Assembly: GCA_003230795.1 (NCBI GenBank)
Contig: QIGM01000013.1
Span: forward strand, 1 to 7,533
DNA from: a bacterium
GTDB lineage: Bacteria; Bdellovibrionota_C; UBA2361; SZUA-149
Direction of reading: 5' to 3'
Length of the DNA stretch: 7,533 bases
Shown here: piece by piece, positions 1-6,459 of the stretch
How the letters are laid out: each line of letters starts with the position of its first letter
Position numbering within the stretch: the stretch's first letter is position 1
Notes under the pieces: model-generated
What the model saw: only the letters and a program-made list of their open reading frames with translations
The model's database searches: none
What the model was told of the DNA's origin: nothing
Translations under genes and position numbers: made by a program

Positions 1-99
1 GATAATACGCTTCGCCTCAGCGAACAGAAAGTCGTGCGGAAACTCAACAAGTGTCCCGTCGAGGTCAAAAATCACTAATTTCGCTTTAAAATCCATCAT
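1..99 (-). CDS. HAD-superfamily hydrolase, N-terminal fragment (gene runs off the left edge)
   Basis: Read on the minus strand from 99, the sequence encodes 33 residues beginning MMDFKAKLVIFDLDGTLVEF and stays open to base 1. The stretch VIFDLDGTL is HAD motif I (hhhhDxDGT/S). In this family the first Asp (D12) is the nucleophile that forms the phospho-aspartyl intermediate and the second (D14) is the general acid, so a small-molecule phosphatase or phosphoglycolate-phosphatase-like enzyme is likely. Substrate class cannot be read because the cap domain and motifs II-IV lie outside the window. Two adjacent ATG codons (99-97 and 96-94) are possible starts. An AAGG core lies 4 bases before the first and 7 before the second, so the second (MDFKAK) fits ribosome spacing better. 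It is transcribed divergently from the exported-protein gene at 196. Confidence 0.82.
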   Translation of the reverse strand, partial: MMDFKAKLVIFDLDGTLVEFPHDFLFAEAKRII

Positions 100-102
100 T
101 TA

Positions 103-139
103 GCCTTAGACACATAGGCAACAAAAGTGAGCCTAAGGC
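103..139. repeat. Inverted repeat in the divergent intergenic region
   Basis: GCCTTAG at 103-109 is matched by its exact reverse complement CTAAGGC at 133-139, separated by 23 bases. The right copy sits inside GCCTAAGGC (131-139), which is itself nearly palindromic. The repeat lies just upstream of the HAD start and about 55 bases before the exported-protein ATG, so an operator for one or both divergent genes is conceivable. Seven-base arms can arise by chance, and no convincing -35/-10 pair could be fixed beside it. The rest of 100-195 holds nothing else I can support. Confidence 0.22.
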
Positions 140-195
140 CCATAACAACAAGTGTAGCAGCATAGGTATAGATACTTTCTCGATTTTAACAAAGA

Positions 196-519
196 ATGAA
201 AACGTTACTCGCATATATAGTTGTCACTGTAAGCCTCGGTTTCCTAACCCCGAGCGCTTTTGCGCAATCTGATCCCTTCCTTGCAAACTCAGGTGACGGC
301 TCACTCGCAGGAGAATTCGAACAGAGATCTCGTGATGCCGAGGACCAAAAGACTTTTACCGGTTCAATCGAGCGCCTACTCGACATGGCAGGCCAAGATT
401 CCTCCAAGTCTGAACATTGGAAAGAATTTGAAGATGTCAGTGGAACACCTGCTGAAGAAAACTATCATTCAACTATTCGCTGGAAGATGGAAAAGGAAAA
501 CACGACGAAAATCTTTTGA
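196..519 (+). CDS. Small exported protein of unknown function (possibly frameshifted at its end)
   Basis: The 107-residue product opens with a classic Sec signal peptide: MKT, then a hydrophobic core LLAYIVVTVSLGFL, then TPSAFA|QS with the A-x-A pattern for signal peptidase I after about residue 23. The mature part (about 84 residues) is hydrophilic and acidic, with no cysteine and no further membrane segment, so a soluble periplasmic or secreted protein is expected. I recognise no family. No clear Shine-Dalgarno precedes the ATG; only AAAGA abuts it. The frame closes at TTT-TGA-TAG (514-522), two stops in a row, yet 87 coding-like bases follow in the next frame up to a terminator-like palindrome. 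The natural product may therefore be a 137-residue protein made by a +1 shift, or the gene may be disrupted. The signal peptide makes the start and frame confident; the C-terminus is uncertain. Confidence 0.68.
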   Translation: MKTLLAYIVVTVSLGFLTPSAFAQSDPFLANSGDGSLAGEFEQRSRDAEDQKTFTGSIERLLDMAGQDSSKSEHWKEFEDVSGTPAEENYHSTIRWKMEKENTTKIF

Positions 520-610
520 TAGCACTATCGAGAGTGTGGCTGAGCATCTAGAACGCATCAAGCCGACAAAAGCACGACAGCGAAGAGAAAAGCTCCGCGA
601 CCATTATTAG
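518..610 (+). other. Out-of-frame 3' extension of the exported-protein gene (candidate +1 frameshift product)
   Basis: After the TGA at 517-519, the frame one base further on is open for 30 codons from GAT at 518 to the TAG at 608-610. It encodes DSTIESVAEHLERIKPTKAR followed by QRREKLRDHY. It is strongly basic and predicted helical in character, unlike the acidic upstream part. Skipping one T of the run 514-517 joins the two segments as ...TTKIF-DSTIES... and gives 137 residues in total. This frame is also open upstream to 260, but there it reads as a shadow of the signal-peptide frame. The stop falls at the foot of the palindrome at 606-638, which suits a genuine gene end better than the stop at 519. 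Alternatives are a decayed gene, a sequencing or assembly error in the T run, or chance. Confidence 0.5.
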
Positions 611-638
611 AAAAAGGTGCCTGGCACCTTTTTCTAAT
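606..638. terminator. Perfect 16-bp-arm palindrome, probable bidirectional intrinsic terminator or REP-like element
   Basis: ATTAGAAAAAGGTGCC (606-621) and GGCACCTTTTTCTAAT (623-638) are exact reverse complements around a single central T at 622. The GC-rich core GGTGCC/GGCACC is followed by five Ts on either strand, which is the shape of a rho-independent terminator working in both directions. In RNA the central bases would open to form a small loop. It directly follows the exported-protein locus; the TAG stop of the extended frame (608-610) lies inside the left arm. It separates that locus from the polysaccharide genes. The full symmetry, extending through the A/T tracts into TTAG/CTAA, is more than a terminator needs and suggests a dispersed palindromic repeat. 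No second copy is present in the window. Confidence 0.75.
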
Positions 639-647
639 GCGACTTCT

Positions 648-678
648 TTGGCAAGGTCCAACGCCCTTATGTTATAGT
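648..678 (+). promoter_or_regulatory. Putative sigma-70-type promoter for the glycerophosphotransferase-family gene
   Basis: TTGGCA (648-653, one mismatch to TTGACA) and TATAGT (673-678, one mismatch to TATAAT) are separated by 19 bases, slightly longer than the ideal 17. Only seven bases lie between the -10 hexamer and the ATG at 686, so initiation would fall at or immediately before the start codon and give a leaderless or near-leaderless mRNA. This agrees with the absence of any purine-rich ribosome binding site there. It lies just downstream of the palindromic terminator, where a new transcription unit is expected. Confidence 0.45.
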
Positions 679-685
679 ATCTGTC

Positions 686-1930
686 ATGAATCCTCCTACG
701 CGTGAAACAGCGCCCTCCCTGCTCAATCGCCTGAGAACTACAGTCAAACTTCTTTCATTAAACTTCGCTATGTTTGTTGATCGGCTGCTCAACAGACATC
801 CTCTCGTTCTCGACCTTGAAGAGATCACTTTCGTTCCCTACCTCCTGCCAATAGTGAAGAGTCTTTACAGCCGCGACACCTCTGTGTCGTTCTATATTGC
901 CACAAATAGATTATATTTTGACGCACCTGAACTTGAAGACTTTAAGGTTCCCCGTCGCAAAAGGTTTCATTATTCCTTAAGCAAACGACTTCCGGCGACA
1001 AAACTCTTCCTTTCGCCGCACATACACGGACAAGGGCACCCGAATGCTATCCGAGTAAATACCTTCCATAATCAACCGATTAAATGGAACACCTTTCCGG
1101 CAAAGGATTTTGTAAACTATGACGTACATTTCTTGGTGAGCCCACTTTCGCGAAAAATGATCGAGCAAACAATCGAACGGCATGATCTTCAAAATCATCC
1201 GCACACACTTTTAGAAATTGGATTCCCAAAATCAGACTCTCTCCTAAGTGGTAGAGTAAAACGCGGGGAACAACTCGATAAGCTTCGTCTCAACCCCGAT
1301 CTGCCTACGGTTCTCTACGCCCCTTCTTACGACGAGGGCCTGTCCCTTCGAACCATGGGAGAGGAAGTTATCGAAACGATGCTCTCTCTGAAAATTAACC
1401 TACTAGTGAAACTACATCCCGTTAGCTACACCCCTCCGGATCACCCATTCTTTGATATGTATACCGGTGGAATTAACTGGCGAGAGCGTCTTGCGCATTT
1501 TGAAGACCATGAACGCTTTTTTCACATCATCTCTCAAGGCGAGATTGACCCGTTCCTCTCTGTGAGTGACGTTCTCGTGACCGACGTAAGCAGCGTAGCT
1601 CTAGAGTATATTCTCCTTGATAAACCTATCGTATATATCGATTGCCCTGAGTTTTTCGAGCGTGTCCTGCGTGAAAAATATGGCGGTTTTGGCTGCGATC
1701 ACGGTGCTCACATGAAAGACGATCCAACAGTTAACGGCGGCCGCCATGTTGGAGTAGTGGCACATGATACCAATGAATTGAAACAATCGATTCTCAATAG
1801 CCTCGCTAGACCAGAAGAGCTATCTGCCCGCCGACAAGAATTCGCTCAAGAGCTTGTGTTCAACCCTGGAAATGCAAGTGAGGTCGCTGCGAAAGCGGTT
1901 GAGAAATTGTTAACGGATCGCCCTGCCTAG
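686..1930 (+). CDS. CDP-glycerol glycerophosphotransferase-family (TagB/TagF-like) protein
   Basis: This 414-residue protein carries the signature motifs of the Glyphos_transf family, GT-B-fold enzymes that transfer glycerol-phosphate, ribitol-phosphate or related units from CDP-activated donors onto membrane-linked acceptors. Visible motifs are FHNQPIK (127-133, where relatives have a WHGTxxK-like segment), GFPKSD (179-184, relatives G-x-P-R-x-D), YAPSYDEG (211-218), LVKLHP (240-245) and VLVTDVSSVALEYILLDKP (296-314, relatives ITDYSS...D..L..KP). His128 and His244 align by motif with the two histidines proposed as catalytic in TagF. There is no signal peptide and no clear membrane span; peripheral attachment to the cytoplasmic membrane is usual. 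Its length fits the catalytic domain alone, without TagF's N-terminal extension. The following flippase supports a role in a surface polysaccharide or polyol-phosphate polymer. The true donor is uncertain; in Gram-negatives this family also occurs in capsule clusters. The ATG at 686 lacks a ribosome binding site but fits the promoter spacing. Confidence 0.88.
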   Translation: MNPPTRETAPSLLNRLRTTVKLLSLNFAMFVDRLLNRHPLVLDLEEITFVPYLLPIVKSLYSRDTSVSFYIATNRLYFDAPELEDFKVPRRKRFHYSLSKRLPATKLFLSPHIHGQGHPNAIRVNTFHNQPIKWNTFPAKDFVNYDVHFLVSPLSRKMIEQTIERHDLQNHPHTLLEIGFPKSDSLLSGRVKRGEQLDKLRLNPDLPTVLYAPSYDEGLSLRTMGEEVIETMLSLKINLLVKLHPVSYTPPDHPFFDMYTGGINWRERLAHFEDHERFFHIISQGEIDPFLSVSDVLVTDVSSVALEYILLDKPIVYIDCPEFFERVLREKYGGFGCDHGAHMKDDPTVNGGRHVGVVAHDTNELKQSILNSLARPEELSARRQEFAQELVFNPGNASEVAAKAVEKLLTDRPA

Positions 1931-1942
1931 CGTTCACCTCCG

Positions 1943-1972
1943 TTGTGAGGTATCCCAATTTCGCGCTATACC
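1943..1972 (+). promoter_or_regulatory. Weak candidate promoter before the flippase gene
   Basis: TTGTGA (1943-1948) and TATACC (1967-1972) are 18 bases apart and each matches the sigma-70 consensus at four of six positions. The -10-like element ends seven bases before the ATG at 1980, the same distance as at the preceding gene. The bases before the ATG (CTCTCTCT-like) contain no Shine-Dalgarno. A small hairpin, ACCTC (1936-1940) with GAGGT (1947-1951), overlaps the -35 but has no T run and is not a terminator. Because the gap to the previous gene is only 49 bases, cotranscription from the upstream promoter is equally possible. Confidence 0.28.
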
Positions 1973-1979
1973 TCTCTCT

Positions 1980-3443
1980 ATGTTCAGCACAGTAAAAAAC
2001 GTGGCAAAGCACTCGCTCATTTATGGGCTTGGCGACATGATGACGAAGCTTGTCGCCTTCATCCTAATTCCACTCTACACTCACTACATCACAACTGATG
2101 ACTACGGTGCCCTGGAGTTAATCAATCTCTGCTCCTATATAGTCGGTTTTATTATTGCGATGGGGATTAGCCAATCCGTTGTTCGCTTCTACTTCGATTT
2201 CGACGAAGAAGAAAAACAACACGAAGTAATAAGCGTCGCGCTAATCTCTGTGTGGGTGCTGACAGTTCTTGGCTTTATACTGCTCTACTCGGCTTCGGAT
2301 ATTTTCTCAGGAATAATATTTCAATCTGAAGAGTACACCGCCCTGTTTCGCATAATGTTCGCAACTCTCGCTGTCACAACGTGCAGTGAGATTCCACTCG
2401 ACTATATGCGAATCAAACAAGAGTCGCTACGTTACATTTCTGTTTCGATGGTTCGAGTGTTTTTCACTCTAGTTCTAAACATTGTATTCATTGTTTACTA
2501 CGGACTCGGCGTTCAAGGCATACTTCTCGGTGGTCTTCTTGCGAACCTGATCGTTGGCTCGTATCTCGTCTTTTTCATCCTCAAACGTATACGTCTAAGC
2601 TTTTCGGTTCCGCTGTTAAAGAAAATGCTGGCCTATAGTCTTCCACTGATCTGGTCATGGATTGGTGGTTTCATGATGCACTTCTCAGACAGATTTCTAT
2701 TGCAGCGCCTTGCAACACTCTCAGACGTTGGTGTCTACGCCTTAGGATATAAATTCGGACTACTTCTCAACGTCCTGGTTTACTCTCCGTTTAGTAAAAG
2801 CTGGGCACCGAAACAGTTTGAAATCGCCAACGAGAAAGACGCGCCGAAAACCTTCGCCCGCATATTCACCTATCTCTGCTTTCTTCAGTTCTTTGTCACG
2901 CTTGGAATTTCAGTGATAATTTCAGATCTACTTCGGATAATCTCGGAAGAGTCCTATCACGGCGCAGCTCGATATGTGCCACTGCTCCTTGTCGCCTACA
3001 ACTTCAACGGTGCCTATCACTTCATACAGTTCGCACTGCTACAAAAGAAGAGAACGGGCTTACTCGCTATCGCAACTCTCGGCTGCGGGATCTTTAACAT
3101 CGCGCTAAACCTTTTTCTTATTCCTTCGATGGGACCTTGGGGAGCAACACTGACAACCCTTGTCTCCTTCGCACTGCTATTCGGGATTACCTACGTGCTA
3201 GCACAACGCTTGTTCTATATTCCGCTTGAGTTTATCAGACTAGGAAAGATGATATTCCTAGGCCTTCTACTCTACTTTTGCATAGATACCCTTTGGTTTG
3301 ATAATGCATACCTCGGAGTCCTCCTTCGCGGACTTGCAGCCTGCACGTTTCCACTTCTCCTTTTCCCCTTAGGCTTTTACGGAGAAGACGAGAAAGAGAA
3401 ACTGAAAGAATTCACCAAAAGTCTAAAGAAACGTTTTGCATGA
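1980..3443 (+). CDS. Wzx-like polysaccharide flippase (MOP/MVF superfamily membrane protein)
   Basis: The 487-residue protein is strongly hydrophobic, with roughly 12-14 membrane helices (approximately 13-33, 44-64, 83-103, 120-138, 155-174, 178-201, 216-235, 248-270, 295-315, 330-350, 359-381, 385-407, 421-436 and 444-466). The N-terminus, with SLIYGLGDMMTKLVAFILIP, YGALELI and SVVRFYF, is characteristic of the polysaccharide biosynthesis/Wzx group. The second half opens with a repeat of the theme (LAYSLPLIWSWI, DRFLLQRL, VGVYALGYKFG). Members of this group move undecaprenyl-pyrophosphate-linked oligosaccharide repeat units from the cytoplasmic to the periplasmic leaflet of the inner membrane. 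The C-terminal tail is charged (EDEKEKLKEFTKSLKKRF) and probably cytoplasmic. The upstream transferase gene supports a surface-glycan role. The stop codon overlaps the ATG of the SNF2 gene by four bases. The exact substrate cannot be deduced, and a teichoic-acid-type or lipid flippase within the same superfamily remains possible. Confidence 0.92.
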   Translation: MFSTVKNVAKHSLIYGLGDMMTKLVAFILIPLYTHYITTDDYGALELINLCSYIVGFIIAMGISQSVVRFYFDFDEEEKQHEVISVALISVWVLTVLGFILLYSASDIFSGIIFQSEEYTALFRIMFATLAVTTCSEIPLDYMRIKQESLRYISVSMVRVFFTLVLNIVFIVYYGLGVQGILLGGLLANLIVGSYLVFFILKRIRLSFSVPLLKKMLAYSLPLIWSWIGGFMMHFSDRFLLQRLATLSDVGVYALGYKFGLLLNVLVYSPFSKSWAPKQFEIANEKDAPKTFARIFTYLCFLQFFVTLGISVIISDLLRIISEESYHGAARYVPLLLVAYNFNGAYHFIQFALLQKKRTGLLAIATLGCGIFNIALNLFLIPSMGPWGATLTTLVSFALLFGITYVLAQRLFYIPLEFIRLGKMIFLGLLLYFCIDTLWFDNAYLGVLLRGLAACTFPLLLFPLGFYGEDEKEKLKEFTKSLKKRFA

Positions 3444-6418
3444 GCGACTCACTCCCTGATTTAAGCGAAACATTCGATATCGCGAGAGAAAGTGCTGTCG
3501 GCCAAGACTGGTCGAAGGCAGTTACCTTCTCCAGAAACGCCGAGTTCGTGCTCGAGGATAAGAGCGAAAGTAGTATTATCATCCGAGTACTTGAACCAAA
3601 GAAAACGCTCAGTACTCGGGTCGAAATTGATATAGAGGCTTGCGACTGGCAAACGGATTGCCGTTGTGATGAGGATCCCTGCCGCCATGTTCTTGCTGCA
3701 CTGATAGCAGCGAAGAACCAAGTCAACTTTCGCACGAGAGACGCTACAAGATCGGCAAAGCTAGTTTACGTGATCGAAATCGAGCAGGACTTACTCTGCG
3801 TTCATCGCTTCGTCGAATACCAGGGTGCGCGTCGACGATTCAAAAGCAGCCTTCGCGAACATGTCGGAGGTGTGCAATCGGGGCGAATTACTGGTGCCAG
3901 CATAATCCCAAGCAAGGAGGATTTCTCTGTAGAGCAAAGACTGTCGAAAGAGGGTGTGGCCCTAAGGGAGGAGTCCGAAGAATTACTTCGCACATTGCGC
4001 CTGATGAAGAATGTAGCGTTTCTAGGAGAAGCTGCTTCAATTTCAGATTGTTTGAATGAATGTGAATTGCTCGTTGAAGATCACCAGAAGGGATACCGGG
4101 TTCGAAGGCTAGTTCGAACAAATGAACGAAGACTCCAAAACGGGTTTGTCGTTTCAGCAGAGAGAGTCATAAGCGCCGCGAAAGAAGCTGACGTCGACTC
4201 CTCGTACGAGCTGAACTTCTCTCCGGACGGTAAAACCTATAGTCAAAACCAAGCGATACTACTCTCAGAAGAAGTTCTCCCCTTACTTGCTCGTTACGCT
4301 CAAATTACGAAGGAAACCAGTTTCCCCACAATTTTGAACGAAGAGCCCTACGCAACATTTCAAGTTAGCAAAGACGGGGAAAGCCTAAGCGTTACCCCGC
4401 GAATTCTCTACGGCCACCCGCCTCTAATGGAGATCACTGCGGATGGACCAGTGCTGTTAGAAAAGAAGGCTCTCGTGTCGCGTGTAGTGGATGCTGAAAA
4501 ACTTCTCTTTCGACGTTTACAAACGGAATTGCACTTACAGCCAGGTCGAACAGTCAGACGGTCTGGAGAAGAGGCTGTGCGTTTCTCGGAGCAAATAAGA
4601 GAGTGGGAAACGGAGGGTAAGGCAACCGAAGAGTTCAAAAACGAAGGCCGGCTTATTCCGAAGCTTTTCGCAGACGAGAGTGGTCTTTCGATTGAGTTCG
4701 AACTCGATTCGCTTGGTCGTGACGGTAGTTCCTCTAACACGTCTCGCACCGAGGGCTTGGGAGGTAGAAAATCAGTTCAGGTTTCCTCTGAGCGGGTTCT
4801 TTCCGCATGGGAGAACGGTGATAATCTTGTTCCTTTGCAAAACGGCGGTTGGGCAGAAATACCCAAAGACTGGTTCGCCAAACACGGTGAGCAGATAAAA
4901 GAGTTGCTGAGTTTAGAAAAGAAGGGCGAGAAGGTAGTCGCGAAATTTCAGCCCTTACTACTACAGGAAGCAGAAAGTCTAGGTGCTGAAGTTTCACCTG
5001 GACTGCTTAGCTTAAAAGACCGGCTTCTTTCAAGGCTAGGTAATGAAGAGAGAGAGTCCCACGTACCTGAAGATGTTACGGCTACTCTTCGAGAATATCA
5101 GAACACCGGCGTTCATTGGCTAGAGCAGATTAGAGCGCTCGGCGCAGGAGCGATTCTTGCCGATGATATGGGTCTAGGGAAAACGCTGCAAACAATTTGC
5201 GTTTTGCAGCCGAGAAGCTTGGTTATCGCACCAACAAGTGTACTTGATAGTTGGTGTGAACAATTGGCCAATTTTCGCCCAAGTCTTTCATTCAATCGTT
5301 TTCACGGGAGTATTCGAAAGTTCTCCAAGAGCGCCGACGTGGTTATTACCTCGTACGCAATTTTACGACGAGAGCCAGAAACCTTCGCTGAGCACTGGAA
5401 CACGATCGTCGTCGATGAAGGGCAGAATATTAAAAATCCGGATAGTGCGACCACAAAGGCTGTTGTTCAGCTCTCCGCGGATTTCCGTCTCTCGCTAAGC
5501 GGCACGCCTGTAGAGAATAAGGCTGAAGATCTTTGGAGTCAGTTTCACTTCTTGTTTCCCGAACTGCTTGGATCACGCGGAGAGTTTGAAAAGCGTTTTG
5601 CAAGACCGCTTCGACGTGGCGACCAGAGAGCAAGTGAAAGTCTGCAACGTCGCATAGCCCCCTTTGTGCTTCGTCGTCGAAAACAAGAAGTCGCAAAAGA
5701 ACTGCCGCCGAAAACCGAAGTGATACTTCATTGCGAACTGAACGATGATGAGCGTGAGCTCTACCAGGCTGTATATCTGTCTTCGAAAGAATCTGTTCGT
5801 AAAGCTCTGAATGAATCCGGCGGAATGCTTGCCGCACTCGAGGCTCTGCTCCGTCTGCGCCAAGTTTGCGCACATCCGTCGCTACTTCCTGATACTGAGC
5901 GAGACGAGAGTTCGAAGTGCAATTTGCTGCTTGAGTCCCTGCTCCGCTCCAAGGAGGCAGGTCATCGCTGTTTAGTTTTTTCTCAATGGACGAGCATGCT
6001 CGACCTTATAGAAGACCAACTAACAGAAGCTGAACTTAGTTTTCTACGACTCGACGGAAGCACAAAAGACAGGAAGTCTGTCATTGATGCTTTTCAAAAA
6101 GACGACGGGCCTGACTTATTTCTGCTTTCACTAAAAGCTGGAGGCGTAGGTATCACACTTACCGCAGCGGACCACATTTACCTTTATGACTCTTGGTGGA
6201 ATCCAGCCGTCGAGGATCAGGCGGCTGATAGAGCTCATCGCATTGGACAGGAAAACCCCGTACTCGTCCATCGACTAATAGTAAGAGACACGGTGGAAGA
6301 GAATGTGTTGGCTTTACAGGAGAAGAAGAGAGAGATGGCGGATATGATTCTTTCGGGGGCTTCTTCTGGTGCTGGCTTGAGTCGTGAGGATCTTGCTCTT
6401 TTATTTGATGAGGTTTGA
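3440..6418 (+). CDS. SWIM zinc-finger and SNF2-family helicase-like ATPase
   Basis: This 992-residue protein has the common bacterial SWIM + SNF2-associated region + SNF2 ATPase architecture. A SWIM-type zinc motif sits at 74-83 (C74-R-C76, then C81-R-H83) before a hydrophobic helix. Residues about 100-540 form a middle region resembling the bacterial SNF2-associated segment. The ATPase core follows: motif I DDMGLGKT (575-582), Ia LVIAPTS (594-600), II DEGQ (659-662), III LSGTPVEN (686-693), IV-like LVFSQW (845-850), V LKAGGVGITLTAADHIYLYD (898-917) and VI QAADRAHRIGQ (927-937). Every hallmark residue for ATP hydrolysis is present, so it is very probably an active DNA-dependent translocase that remodels protein-DNA complexes without true unwinding; its target is unknown. 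Motif II reads DEGQ rather than the frequent DEAQ or DEAH. The ATG overlaps the flippase stop as ATGA, pointing to translational coupling in one mRNA. I see no methylase, nuclease or phospholipase partner of the kind that marks known SNF2-containing defence systems. Confidence 0.96.
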   Translation: MSDSLPDLSETFDIARESAVGQDWSKAVTFSRNAEFVLEDKSESSIIIRVLEPKKTLSTRVEIDIEACDWQTDCRCDEDPCRHVLAALIAAKNQVNFRTRDATRSAKLVYVIEIEQDLLCVHRFVEYQGARRRFKSSLREHVGGVQSGRITGASIIPSKEDFSVEQRLSKEGVALREESEELLRTLRLMKNVAFLGEAASISDCLNECELLVEDHQKGYRVRRLVRTNERRLQNGFVVSAERVISAAKEADVDSSYELNFSPDGKTYSQNQAILLSEEVLPLLARYAQITKETSFPTILNEEPYATFQVSKDGESLSVTPRILYGHPPLMEITADGPVLLEKKALVSRVVDAEKLLFRRLQTELHLQPGRTVRRSGEEAVRFSEQIREWETEGKATEEFKNEGRLIPKLFADESGLSIEFELDSLGRDGSSSNTSRTEGLGGRKSVQVSSERVLSAWENGDNLVPLQNGGWAEIPKDWFAKHGEQIKELLSLEKKGEKVVAKFQPLLLQEAESLGAEVSPGLLSLKDRLLSRLGNEERESHVPEDVTATLREYQNTGVHWLEQIRALGAGAILADDMGLGKTLQTICVLQPRSLVIAPTSVLDSWCEQLANFRPSLSFNRFHGSIRKFSKSADVVITSYAILRREPETFAEHWNTIVVDEGQNIKNPDSATTKAVVQLSADFRLSLSGTPVENKAEDLWSQFHFLFPELLGSRGEFEKRFARPLRRGDQRASESLQRRIAPFVLRRRKQEVAKELPPKTEVILHCELNDDERELYQAVYLSSKESVRKALNESGGMLAALEALLRLRQVCAHPSLLPDTERDESSKCNLLLESLLRSKEAGHRCLVFSQWTSMLDLIEDQLTEAELSFLRLDGSTKDRKSVIDAFQKDDGPDLFLLSLKAGGVGITLTAADHIYLYDSWWNPAVEDQAADRAHRIGQENPVLVHRLIVRDTVEENVLALQEKKREMADMILSGASSGAGLSREDLALLFDEV

Positions 6419-6459
6419 GGTGTAAAACTCAAGACTTGATCTGACAGACACCCTGGTAA

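Noticed and set aside
160..195. Promoter for the exported-protein gene (TATAGA at 167-172 or GATACT at 171-176)
   Set aside because: The -10-like boxes exist, but no acceptable -35 lies 15-19 bases upstream, so the call would be chance-level.
260..517. The second plus-strand frame as an independent protein from 260
   Set aside because: Before the T run it overlaps the signal-peptide frame, has no ribosome binding site, and reads as an out-of-frame shadow. Only its last 30 codons look like coding sequence.
4408..4749. Minus-strand open frame of 113 codons inside the SNF2 gene
   Set aside because: It is Ser/Arg-rich low-information antisense reading of a coding region, with no start signal or family resemblance.
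5430..5873. Minus-strand open frame of 147 codons inside the SNF2 gene
   Set aside because: It lies antisense to the conserved helicase core, has no recognisable motif, and is explained as a shadow of the real frame.
6419..6459. Possible terminator between the convergent SNF2 and AAA_14 genes
   Set aside because: Only TCAAG-A-CTTGA (6429-6439) and GGTGT/ACACC (6419-6423 with 6448-6452) pair. Stems are short, the second loop is long, and neither has a T run.
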